Shown in pieces: positions 39,435-48,041 of a stretch of DNA of 64,000 nt. Numbering within the stretch: position 1 is the first letter of the stretch; each line of letters begins with the position of its first letter. The translations under genes were made by a program, and so were the position numbers. A model generated the notes under the pieces. It was not told where the DNA came from and ran no database searches. It saw only the letters and a program-made list of their open reading frames with translations. Origin of the DNA: Exiguobacterium sp. s193 (GTDB lineage: Bacteria; Bacillota; Bacilli; Exiguobacteriales; Exiguobacteriaceae); NCBI RefSeq assembly GCF_018618755.1, contig NZ_JACSMR010000001.1, forward strand, positions 186,001-250,000, in the 5' to 3' direction.

Positions 39435-39482
39435 CTGTTTCCTTTCCGTTTGAAATAACCATTTCAGGTGTCTAGTATTTCC

Positions 39483-39511
39483 ATTATAATGAATATTATG
39501 ATGAAACATAA
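39483..39511 (-). promoter_or_regulatory. Promoter of the minus-strand pilus operon
   Basis: TTATGT (39506-39511), 17-nt spacer and TATAAT (39483-39488) on the minus strand, upstream of the VanW-like gene. The -35 match is moderate. Confidence 0.55.
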
Positions 39512-39606
39512 GTCCTAGCTGACAATAACTTTCATCCTACGTGAATACATACCGTTTTTCATTTTCGAACTGATAACTCATATTGAATCGGATAAGAGGT
39601 GCATCC

Positions 39607-40131
39607 ATGCAAGACGAGCAACAAGGCTTTTCCTTAATCGAAGTATTAGTCAGCATTACGATTCTTTCGATCATTTCCGTATCACTCATCAGTATTTTTT
39701 CACAGTCTTTATCCGCTTCTCGCAAGAGCACGGAGTTGACGTTCGCTAATTATCTGGCCAAAAATGCCGCTTCCTATATTGAACGGGAAGCAATCGAGTC
39801 CGAGACGGGACCGTTCGCCTTTGACCGCCTCGCTGAACAGACGGAAGGAGTCCCCTATTTAAATGGTGCCTATACCATACCGACACCGAACACGCCGTCA
39901 TGTGGTGTATCGGCTATTTGTGACTCAATCTTCAATGATGCTGAGATAAATAATCTGCCGTTCGACGTTAAATTTAGCGTCACGCCACACAAAATCGATA
40001 GTGAAGAAAATCCGAACCTGCTCGATTTATATGTCTATGTCTATTTAGATGGTCAAAACGAACCGATTACATCATTGAAGGGATCGATTACGAATGCGAC
40101 GCTTAATCAAAGTTTCCCTTCGACGAACTGA
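39607..40131 (+). CDS. Minor pilin, PilV-like
   Basis: The 174 residues start MQDEQQG then FSLIEVLVSITILSIISVS, a class III prepilin signal with Glu at mature position 5. The leader is 7 residues. The start follows AGAGGTG. The globular part has two cysteines (SCGVSAIC) that could form a disulfide. It is the first of three minor pilin genes facing away from the main pilus operon. Confidence 0.85.
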   Translation: MQDEQQGFSLIEVLVSITILSIISVSLISIFSQSLSASRKSTELTFANYLAKNAASYIEREAIESETGPFAFDRLAEQTEGVPYLNGAYTIPTPNTPSCGVSAICDSIFNDAEINNLPFDVKFSVTPHKIDSEENPNLLDLYVYVYLDGQNEPITSLKGSITNATLNQSFPSTN

Positions 40132-40711
40132 AGGATTTTCGCTCGTCGAACTCCTGGTTGCGATCGTCATCGCCGCGATATTTAGTGGTGTCATCTTGAC
40201 GGTCTTCATCTCGGGGACAAAAAGTTTTCAAGCGACCGGGATCATCAGCGAGCTCAGGAGTGAAGCCGACAGTTCTGTCGGATTGATATTAAATGAAATC
40301 ACAGGCTTTGATGCGATTCGTGTCGATCAGGCAAAAGAATTGGCTTTTTATCAAAAAACGGCCCCACGCTTGAGCACGGATTCCGAGTTACTCGAGCGGT
40401 CTGCCGGATTCATCCCCTTTAATGCAAATCTTGAACAGCAAAACGAAGTCACCGTGGATCCGATCACATATACCTTTACGGCAGAGCGCCTCGACGGTGA
40501 CACACTTGTTTATGAAGGACCACTCGAAAATGTAGATGATCAAACTGAGATTCAAAAAACCTTCACGATTTCAAGTCCCGAGTACGTCGACATCACGACC
40601 GGTGACTACCAGGGCAGATACGTCATCCATGGCATTTTGACGATGACGTTACGGATTCAGTCGACAGATCAGGAAGAAACGCAAACGTTGAAGAGCACGA
40701 TTGGATTTTAG
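40094..40711 (+). CDS. Minor pilin, PilW-like
   Basis: The 205 residues have a 14-residue leader ending in RRTEG, then FSLVELLVAIVIAAIFSGVI with Glu at mature position 5. It overlaps the previous gene by 38 nt, so the two are translationally coupled. The long mature domain fits PilW-type subunits. Confidence 0.85.
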   Translation: MRRLIKVSLRRTEGFSLVELLVAIVIAAIFSGVILTVFISGTKSFQATGIISELRSEADSSVGLILNEITGFDAIRVDQAKELAFYQKTAPRLSTDSELLERSAGFIPFNANLEQQNEVTVDPITYTFTAERLDGDTLVYEGPLENVDDQTEIQKTFTISSPEYVDITTGDYQGRYVIHGILTMTLRIQSTDQEETQTLKSTIGF

Positions 40712-40728
40712 TTCAGAAAGGACTAATT

Positions 40729-42309
40729 ATGAAAAAATCAGAAGAAGGTTACACACTTTTGTTCGTCCTCGTGACGTTGACCGTCTTGTCCGTCCTCGCA
40801 ATCGCAACGATCGGTGTCAGTCTCCAATCGACGCGCCTGACGGAAATACGCGGGGCGAACATCAAAGTCGATACAGCGACTCAAAATGAACTTGACCAAG
40901 CGATTGCTGCCCTCCAAAAAATCGTCGCAACGACAAGTAACGCCACACCGACGAGTTCCTCAAAGCAACTGTTCGCAGACATTCCGAATCAAATCGTTTT
41001 GCCTCTAACAACATCGGCGCCGAACGTCACGGTCGAAGTCAATGAAGACGATTCGAATGCCCGCGTCAAAGCGCTGGATTTGACGGCTCACGTTGAAGAG
41101 ACAAAAGGCGATCAACCGACCGTCAAAAAAGCGTATACACAGCGTGTCTATTTATCGGCCATCCCCAGTTTTTTGTACTATACATTAGGGTCTGATAATC
41201 AAGTCGTCCTGAACGGTGCGCCACGGATTGAAGGAAATGTCTTCTCACGGGAAGCACTCAAAGTTTCCGCGACCCCGAACTTCGTCTACAACGGTCAAAC
41301 AGGGCGTTATACGGATAAATTAGCCCACCCTTATATCGATGGACAGGTCCGTGTCTTTCAGCCGCAAAACGAACCGCTGTTAGCGTGCGATGATTTTTTA
41401 CCCTGCGATCAGACCGTCTTTGATCCCGCGGTCAAAACCGCCCTCGTCTCAACGAAAGATACACTTGTTCCATTTGACTTCGAATTCGCACTGAACGACT
41501 TCTTAGACATTCCGAGTAATATCTCGCTTGCCACTTTGTCTGATTACTTAAAAGACCAAATGTCCCCACCAATCGAACGATCCGTGTTGACCGGGCCATT
41601 TTTAAATGAGTTAAGTACAAAAAAACAAATCATCGTCCCCTCCCCAGCGGAACAAAGCACCGTGACCATCACTGATGATATCGTCAAGGAATCGCCTGAA
41701 CCGCTAATCATCGATGGTAACTTGACGATTTCGTCGCTGAACCCGATCACGCAACCACTTGAGATTAAACGTCCGATCGTCGTACTCGGTAATTTATTGA
41801 TTCGTGGAAACGTCAGTTTTGCTACGACGATGTTCTCGACCGGATCGAGCCGTCTCGACGATGCCAACATTCAAGGGATTACCAGTTCTACGAACCAAAA
41901 TACATTGATTTTGCTCAGTAAAGGCACATTGACAATCAACCGGGTCAATAAATTTTCGACACCCAAGACAGATGCACCAGACATGAATGCGTTTCTCTAT
42001 AGTGACGCAACTTCACTAAACCGAATTTATTCTGTTGGCTCGACGATGAACCTCCAAGGTGGAATCTTTACGAAAGGACAACTCGAAGTCAATGCGTACC
42101 GTGGACAACTTGATTTACCAGAAAATCAGTTTCCGCAAGATGTAACAGCGCTTGAAGAATTAATGGCACTCAAAAAATCTGCTGAAGCGGAAAAATCCCG
42201 TCTTCGCCTAAAGTATGACGCAAGTGTATTAAAAAATCCGACAGCGATGCTTCCACTTAGCCGCGCCGTCAAAATGTATGTCGAGACCCCGAAACGAACC
42301 ATGCCTTGA
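40729..42309 (+). CDS. Large minor pilin, PilX/GspK-like, without Glu5
   Basis: The 526 residues start MKKSEEG followed by YTLLFVLVTLTVLSVLAIA. The cleavage glycine and hydrophobic helix are present, but mature position 5 is Phe instead of Glu, as in tip subunits of the GspK type. The large domain contains beta-rich repeats (LIIDGNLTISSLNPITQ, LVVLGNLLIRGNVSF-like), reminiscent of PilX/DUF7305-type bactofilin-like stretches. It ends at a strong terminator. Confidence 0.78.
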   Translation: MKKSEEGYTLLFVLVTLTVLSVLAIATIGVSLQSTRLTEIRGANIKVDTATQNELDQAIAALQKIVATTSNATPTSSSKQLFADIPNQIVLPLTTSAPNVTVEVNEDDSNARVKALDLTAHVEETKGDQPTVKKAYTQRVYLSAIPSFLYYTLGSDNQVVLNGAPRIEGNVFSREALKVSATPNFVYNGQTGRYTDKLAHPYIDGQVRVFQPQNEPLLACDDFLPCDQTVFDPAVKTALVSTKDTLVPFDFEFALNDFLDIPSNISLATLSDYLKDQMSPPIERSVLTGPFLNELSTKKQIIVPSPAEQSTVTITDDIVKESPEPLIIDGNLTISSLNPITQPLEIKRPIVVLGNLLIRGNVSFATTMFSTGSSRLDDANIQGITSSTNQNTLILLSKGTLTINRVNKFSTPKTDAPDMNAFLYSDATSLNRIYSVGSTMNLQGGIFTKGQLEVNAYRGQLDLPENQFPQDVTALEELMALKKSAEAEKSRLRLKYDASVLKNPTAMLPLSRAVKMYVETPKRTMP

Positions 42310-42315
42310 GGATAG

Positions 42316-42353
42316 ACAAAAACACGACATCACGCGATGTCGTGTTTTTTTTC
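42316..42353. terminator. Bidirectional terminator between the minor pilins and the ankyrin gene
   Basis: A perfect stem AACACGACATC / GATGTCGTGTT has A residues before and T residues after, so it can stop transcription from both sides of this convergent pair. Confidence 0.85.
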
Positions 42354-43041
42354 ATTTAAATGATGTCGCACCATATGCACGTGCAATCTTTTTGACTTCC
42401 ATCTGCTTGACTTGAGCACCATGCTTTTTTAACAACTGATAGATATCCCGACGATTTTGTTTTACTGCCTCATAAATCGGGGGATTCTCTCCGAGATTCG
42501 GATTTGCTCCAGCTGCGAGCAACATTTCGATTACAGGCTCATTTTGATCGATCGTCGCGTAATATAAAGCTGAATTCCGATATTGGTCAAGTAGATTGAT
42601 TTCTTTAGCAGACACCCGTTTGATGAATAAGGCATAGACATCTGCCGATCGGTTGATACTCGTCGCAACATGCAGGACTGTCTGTTGCTGCTCATTCGTT
42701 TGCTCGACGGAAGCTCCCGCATCAAGCCATTGCTTGACTACAGAAGCTGGTCCGAACCGGGCGACATAAAACCAGTTCACTTGATTTTTCACACTCTTGT
42801 CGTCCAGCAAAACGAGTGCTTTTTCATAGTCGAGTGCTTCTTGGAACTGCTGAATGTACTGATTCCGGTCTTTTGTCGATAAAGAAACGTGTTCGACTGC
42901 TGACGCAAATGCGTTAACATCTGACGTATCGATACTCTTTTCAAAAGCTTGCTGGTTTCGCTGTTCAATCAACAAGTATGTCGTTACTCCAATTCCGATT
43001 AGAAACAGGAGAACGACGCTAATGATTTGTTTTTTCTTCAC
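42352..43041 (-). CDS. Membrane-anchored ankyrin-repeat protein
   Basis: The 229 residues have an N-terminal membrane helix (IISVVLLFLIGIGVTTYLL) and several ankyrin-like repeats (VVKQWLDAGASVEQTNEQ, NSALYYATIDQNEPVIEMLLAAGANPNL and PPIYEAVKQNRRDIYQLLKKHGA). The domain would face outside the cell if the helix is a signal anchor. It follows the 1200-residue surface protein by 17 nt and may be its partner. Function unknown. Confidence 0.8.
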   Translation of the reverse strand: MKKKQIISVVLLFLIGIGVTTYLLIEQRNQQAFEKSIDTSDVNAFASAVEHVSLSTKDRNQYIQQFQEALDYEKALVLLDDKSVKNQVNWFYVARFGPASVVKQWLDAGASVEQTNEQQQTVLHVATSINRSADVYALFIKRVSAKEINLLDQYRNSALYYATIDQNEPVIEMLLAAGANPNLGENPPIYEAVKQNRRDIYQLLKKHGAQVKQMEVKKIARAYGATSFK

Positions 43042-43058
43042 GTCATTTCCCCCGTCAC

Positions 43059-46000
43059 TTAATAGACATCCGTATCTGGTGAAGTGCTTGAACCTTCAGA
43101 AGAAATCGTCACTTTAAAGGTCGCCGTCAACGGTTGTTTCTCCGTCGCACCGGTTTTGATGACTTCAAGAACCGATTGATCTGCTTTTAATGCCGTCACT
43201 TTGACACGTGCGACACCTGGGCGAATCGGTTTTAAGGCTTGTGCCGATGAATCAACCTTCACATACTCTTTTCCTTGGAGCACTTCTAGACGATAAAAAC
43301 GCTCTGTCGCCGTCACAGGTAACCAGTTCAAGACAGGCTGCTTTTGAACATCCTGCATGGAAAGTGTCAAATCGTTCGCCGTCAAATCAGTTGGATTTTC
43401 ACGCACCATGATTTTCGTGATAGCTTGTGTCGCTGTAAAATCTCGAAGTTCCAACAAAGCGTCGACTGGACCAGCCGGTGTCCCCGTTATTCCCTTGACT
43501 GTGTAACCAGCCGCCGTTTGGATGAGTTCGATCGCCGGACTAGACGTCGAAACGGTGAACGGTAACTGAATACTTGGTGTAAAGGTCGCCGTGACATCTT
43601 GTGTCGTGTTGACCCATAACTCTAGAGTATTCGGTGTTACGGTTAGTTCCGGTAATTTGACTTCAATCGTATAGACTTGCGACTGTGCTAAATAGGTTGT
43701 GCTGCCGCTCGATGCCGGAACAACGGCTTGAACGGTCATTGTGCCTGGTTTTTTTCCTGTTAGCGATAACTCATCTGTTGTCAGACCGCTAGCCTCGACT
43801 AAATCGTTGTTCGTCACAAGCCATTTAATCGGTGCATCCGTCCCGGACAACATGGCTGCTTCGCCCGTCATCGCTTTCGTTTGTCCGACGTATAAAACGT
43901 CAGGAACATCCCTGACAATTAATCCTTTAAAGACATCGTTGATCGTCAACTTCGAAGTCGCGACTAACTCACGTCCATTCGCAACGGGAACAATCAATTT
44001 AATCTCTGTCGTTCCGATTTTTTTCGGGATGATGATTCCCGATGGATCGATTGTTGCAATACTCGTGTCCGCGACCGACCAGTTTAACGTCCCGTACTGA
44101 CTGCCTGCCGGGCTGATTTCCGGTAAAACTTTATAGGAAGGTGTATTAAGATCAATCCGGACAGCCGGAATTTGGGCTCTCGTCGCATATGGCGTCGATA
44201 ACGCATATCCAAGGGTCGGGAAGGATTGATCGTCGTTTGCGAACGACTTCGATTTGCCACCGCCGTTTTTCTTGTCGCGGTAGACCGTCTTCGTCGATAC
44301 AATCATGTTATTTTTTTTATCGAACTCATGGACACCGGCCGCATCCTTCGCCCGCACTTTGACGGTAAAGGTCAACTCAGACGGTTTTGCAATCCATAAC
44401 CCTTTTTGAAGTCCTTCGATTTCTTCATCGTATTCGATGTCAGGTACAGTTCCTGTCAATTTTTGATTGACGACTTTGACCCCACCAAGTCCGGTCGCCG
44501 AAACCACTTCGACGTTACTCGGGAAGTTTTCCGTAAATAAGATATCTTCCATCGTCACTGAAAATTGCCCCATGATGTATCCGTTATTTCCGATGGCATC
44601 TTTTTGGACCATCGGTGTTGTTTTGACCGTATACGTAATCGTTGCTGTTTCGCCTTGGGGAATTGTCGCCGGGTCAATCGACCGTGATAACGTAAACGGT
44701 GCTGAAGATGACGGCTGGACGACTTGGATGGTCCGTGTCTCAATCGTTTTAGCACCCCGTTGATCCTCGGCCTCGATTCGGATCGTTGCCGTCGTTTTGC
44801 CTGTTAGTTTCGCATCAAATGTTTGGCTGACGAATGAATTGTTTTTTAGTTTGTTGTTTTCATAGACTTTTTCATCATCGATATAAATCCGGGTTTTTAA
44901 TTCTCGGTCCCGTAAATCATAATCGTTGACCTTATAAGATACCGTGATCGGTTCATTGTCTAAATAACTTGCTCGGCTGTCCGGCAAGACATTTTTAATG
45001 AGCGGTTTATGGTTGGCACCGATGAAAGCACGGTACATCGTATTCGAAAACAGCTCTTTTTCCTGCTGTTGATTAAAACTTGTCGTATGACCTGCACCGG
45101 AGTAGGTAACATTGCCCTTTGTATACATGTAGTAATGATTACGGGCATCGCCGATGGTACGACCCGCGTTTTGAGTCGTCGTATCGACGTCCACTTTGTT
45201 TTCCCGAATGTTATACCACGGAATCAAATCGGGCTGCTCTAAATCGAGACCGAAATATTGGTCATGTGTCGTTGCGATTGAGACTTCATCCGCTAACATA
45301 AACGGATAGGATGTCATGACACCGGCATTTTGTTTGACTGCTTTAGTCGATGTCCGTTTCGCCCCGTACCCCATGTTCGTAAAGTTCTTTTGTCCGGCGA
45401 GACCGGCGAACTTTTCTTCCCAAAAGAGTTCCGATTTTGATGACTTATTCGGACGGAAAATCGTATCGTGTGACAGCATCAATCCTTGTCCCGTGTTCGT
45501 GAAATCAAGGATGGCGTTTGCCGCATCGTTACTTAATGATGCTGCTCCATATGAATCCTGAAATCCAAAAATCAGCAGGTCATACGCTGTATTTAATTTT
45601 TTCGAAGCATAGTCACTATTAAATTGAGCTGCCGTCATGACTTCGACGTTAAAGTCATAATAGCCGGTCTCTGTCAATAACGTACCTGTATTCATGAAGC
45701 CATTGATTGATCCTGTCGAACCTGTTCGCGTTACTTGTAAAACTTTTGCTTCCGCGACCTGATCCTTCATTAAAAAACTGCCCGTTTTATAGTCGGTCAG
45801 TCCGTCACTGCTCTTGACGCGAATCATCCAGTTCCGCGGCCCTGTATAACTCGGGGCGTCAAAATTATAGCTTAATGTACCGGTCTTTGCCGCCGGTTTC
45901 TCATCGACTTTTTCCGACTCTTCGAACTGATCATTACTATCAAAATCGATGTAGAGTTGGGCTAACTGGTTCGTATTTTCAAGCGTCGTCGTATAGGCAA

Positions 46001-46661
46001 AATTAACGGGAACGTTTGGTACGGCCGTCTTTCCTTTATCGATACCTGTCAACGCTGTCCCATTTTGATTGACCGTAACGGTCTCAAGCCGTGGACGAAT
46101 GATTTTTTGTCCATTTAATTTCGTGACGACCGTTTGGCTGTCCGTATAGGCAATCAACGCATTGGATTTGATATTTTTGAAGATCGCATTAAAATTACTA
46201 CCTGTCTGCGTCAATACGTCCGGATGAAAAAAGACTGGCAGCCCTTTGTTAATGAAGCCACTGACGATTTCATTTCCTTTTAACTTCGTGATATCGTTTT
46301 CGATTTTGCTCGTATTGTGATTTTGTGATGTATCCGATACAGCCATCGCATATCGGTCCGTTCCGGAAAAGACTGATGGATCAAAGACAACGGCATCAAA
46401 AGCGCCATCTAACGGGAAGCGTGACGCGTTCAGTTCTTTGACGGTCATCATCTTGATTTCGTAACGGCTCAAATCGAGCCCGGTCAAAAGCGACGTCACT
46501 ACGGTATTCGGATCAATCCGGTTCGTCGTCGACCAATCGTCGCGAATCTCAAGAATCTTGAATTTTTCTCCGGTCGCGGCGTTCGTATGTGTTTCTTGTA
46601 TATAACTAAAACTTGTAAAGATTAATACACTGACTAAAAACAGACGTAACCAACGCTTCAT
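43059..46661 (-). CDS. Large secreted multidomain surface protein, candidate pilus-associated adhesin
   Basis: The 1200 residues have a signal peptide (about 1-29). Two similar Rossmann-like segments, about 35-150 and 305-430, resemble the ThuA/glutamine-amidotransferase-like fold (KFKILEIRDDW... and DLLIFGFQDSYG ... GQGLMLSHD). Between them is a beta domain with an EF-hand-like loop DFDSNDQFEESE (239-250). Further on come Ig-like and Big2-like domains (NWSVADTSIATIDPSGII). There is no LPXTG sorting signal and no C-terminal membrane anchor. It has its own promoter, and its genomic place beside the minor pilins suggests a pilus tip or surface adhesin. The domain assignments were made by eye. 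Confidence 0.7.
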   Translation of the reverse strand: MKRWLRLFLVSVLIFTSFSYIQETHTNAATGEKFKILEIRDDWSTTNRIDPNTVVTSLLTGLDLSRYEIKMMTVKELNASRFPLDGAFDAVVFDPSVFSGTDRYAMAVSDTSQNHNTSKIENDITKLKGNEIVSGFINKGLPVFFHPDVLTQTGSNFNAIFKNIKSNALIAYTDSQTVVTKLNGQKIIRPRLETVTVNQNGTALTGIDKGKTAVPNVPVNFAYTTTLENTNQLAQLYIDFDSNDQFEESEKVDEKPAAKTGTLSYNFDAPSYTGPRNWMIRVKSSDGLTDYKTGSFLMKDQVAEAKVLQVTRTGSTGSINGFMNTGTLLTETGYYDFNVEVMTAAQFNSDYASKKLNTAYDLLIFGFQDSYGAASLSNDAANAILDFTNTGQGLMLSHDTIFRPNKSSKSELFWEEKFAGLAGQKNFTNMGYGAKRTSTKAVKQNAGVMTSYPFMLADEVSIATTHDQYFGLDLEQPDLIPWYNIRENKVDVDTTTQNAGRTIGDARNHYYMYTKGNVTYSGAGHTTSFNQQQEKELFSNTMYRAFIGANHKPLIKNVLPDSRASYLDNEPITVSYKVNDYDLRDRELKTRIYIDDEKVYENNKLKNNSFVSQTFDAKLTGKTTATIRIEAEDQRGAKTIETRTIQVVQPSSSAPFTLSRSIDPATIPQGETATITYTVKTTPMVQKDAIGNNGYIMGQFSVTMEDILFTENFPSNVEVVSATGLGGVKVVNQKLTGTVPDIEYDEEIEGLQKGLWIAKPSELTFTVKVRAKDAAGVHEFDKKNNMIVSTKTVYRDKKNGGGKSKSFANDDQSFPTLGYALSTPYATRAQIPAVRIDLNTPSYKVLPEISPAGSQYGTLNWSVADTSIATIDPSGIIIPKKIGTTEIKLIVPVANGRELVATSKLTINDVFKGLIVRDVPDVLYVGQTKAMTGEAAMLSGTDAPIKWLVTNNDLVEASGLTTDELSLTGKKPGTMTVQAVVPASSGSTTYLAQSQVYTIEVKLPELTVTPNTLELWVNTTQDVTATFTPSIQLPFTVSTSSPAIELIQTAAGYTVKGITGTPAGPVDALLELRDFTATQAITKIMVRENPTDLTANDLTLSMQDVQKQPVLNWLPVTATERFYRLEVLQGKEYVKVDSSAQALKPIRPGVARVKVTALKADQSVLEVIKTGATEKQPLTATFKVTISSEGSSTSPDTDVY

Positions 46662-46700
46662 CTTCCATCGTCTCCTCGTTGTAAGGTCATAAAAGCTAGG

Positions 46701-46728
46701 ACTATATTACCCCACTTTTAGTATACAA
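46701..46728 (-). promoter_or_regulatory. Promoter of the large surface protein
   Basis: TTGTAT (46723-46728), 16-nt spacer and TATAGT (46701-46706) on the minus strand, between folC and the surface protein gene. Confidence 0.5.
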
Positions 46729-46734
46729 GGACTT

Positions 46735-47985
46735 TCACGGTTTTCCCTTTTTTGTAAAACGTTGTCCGATTAATTTTTCACGGACTGTACTGATGAAGTA
46801 GAGCGATCCCGTCACGACGAGTACCTGATCCGTACCCTCATATTCGGACAAAAACGAATCGAGCTCCGTGACTTGTGCACCGTCTGCCTGCAGTTCGTTA
46901 AGCGACCGGGCACGCGGAAAATCAAACGTCGTCTCATAAATTGTCGGTGTCACTTCCTGAAATTGTCTAATCATCGCAAGGCGATCCTTATCCCGCAGGA
47001 TGGAACAAAGGATGACGATGGGCAACGTTTCCTGTTTTAGGCGGTCGACGAGCGCTTTAACCCCTTCCGGATTATGGGCACCGTCTAAAATAATCCGTGG
47101 TTTGCGGGAAATGATTTCAAAGCGTCCCGGATGTTTGGCGTTGCGGAGACCCCGGCGAATCGCCTTATTTGACCAACCGAGTTTCTTTGCACAGACGACG
47201 GCGTTCGCTGCATTTTCGACTTGATGATGCCCTTCGAGCCCGAGTCGTGTTTCCGGAATCCCTTCATATGTCGCCCATGTCCCGGTCGCATTCAGCCGGT
47301 AAGAGAGGATGGCTTCCTGGCTCCATTTCAACGTCGCCGCCCGGTCGCCGCAATAGGCCATCAACGGCACCGTCAGTTCCTCTTGCAGTTTCCCGGCGAT
47401 GACCGACGTCCCTTGTTTGATGATGCCGAACTTCTGTAAGGCAATCTCTTGGAGCGTATCTCCGAGAATCGCTTGATGATCGTGACCAATCGAGGTGATG
47501 ATGGCAGCAATCGGTTGCTTCAGTACGTTCGTCGAGTCATAAAGTCCTCCGAGTCCGACCTCGTAAATGACGAAATCAGGACGGATCTGATTAAAATGAT
47601 AGAAGGCAAGTGCCGTCAATGCTTCGAATTCCGTCACTGTACCAATCGTCGAATCGACCTTCGTCATTGCTTGCTTCACTGCATTAGCTGCACTGACAAG
47701 ATCTACTTCACCAATCGGCACTCCGTTCAGCATGATTCGTTCCTCGAACTGAATGATATACGGGGATGTAAACGTCCCAATCCGTAAGCCTTCTGCCATT
47801 CCCATCTCTCGCAGGAAAGCAACCGTCGATCCTTTTCCATTCGTTCCGGCGACATGGATTGTCGGGACGGCGTCCGAATCAATCTGCAACGCGGCAAGCA
47901 ATGCTTCCATCCGACTTAGTCCCGGTTTGATACCAAATGCTAACAATTGCGATAACCATTCTAATACGTCTTCTCTCGTCTTCAC
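46735..47985 (-). CDS. folC: Folylpolyglutamate synthase / dihydrofolate synthase
   Basis: Adds glutamate to dihydropteroate or folates. The 416 residues have the ATP-binding HVAGTNGKGSTVAFL loop, the FTSPYI segment, and GLGGLYDSTN, with HDHQAILG downstream, as in the Mur ligase superfamily. It lies next to valS, as in B. subtilis valS-folC. Confidence 0.95.
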   Translation of the reverse strand: MKTREDVLEWLSQLLAFGIKPGLSRMEALLAALQIDSDAVPTIHVAGTNGKGSTVAFLREMGMAEGLRIGTFTSPYIIQFEERIMLNGVPIGEVDLVSAANAVKQAMTKVDSTIGTVTEFEALTALAFYHFNQIRPDFVIYEVGLGGLYDSTNVLKQPIAAIITSIGHDHQAILGDTLQEIALQKFGIIKQGTSVIAGKLQEELTVPLMAYCGDRAATLKWSQEAILSYRLNATGTWATYEGIPETRLGLEGHHQVENAANAVVCAKKLGWSNKAIRRGLRNAKHPGRFEIISRKPRIILDGAHNPEGVKALVDRLKQETLPIVILCSILRDKDRLAMIRQFQEVTPTIYETTFDFPRARSLNELQADGAQVTELDSFLSEYEGTDQVLVVTGSLYFISTVREKLIGQRFTKKGKP

Positions 47986-48002
47986 GCTGTCCTCGCCCCT
48001 TT

Positions 48003-48036
48003 AAAAAAAGTGGCTCAAGGAAACTTGAGCCACTGT
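48003..48036 (-). terminator. Terminator after valS
   Basis: The minus-strand stem GTGGCTCAAG / CTTGAGCCAC is followed by TTTTTTT, between valS and folC. Confidence 0.85.
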
Positions 48037-48041
48037 TGGAA

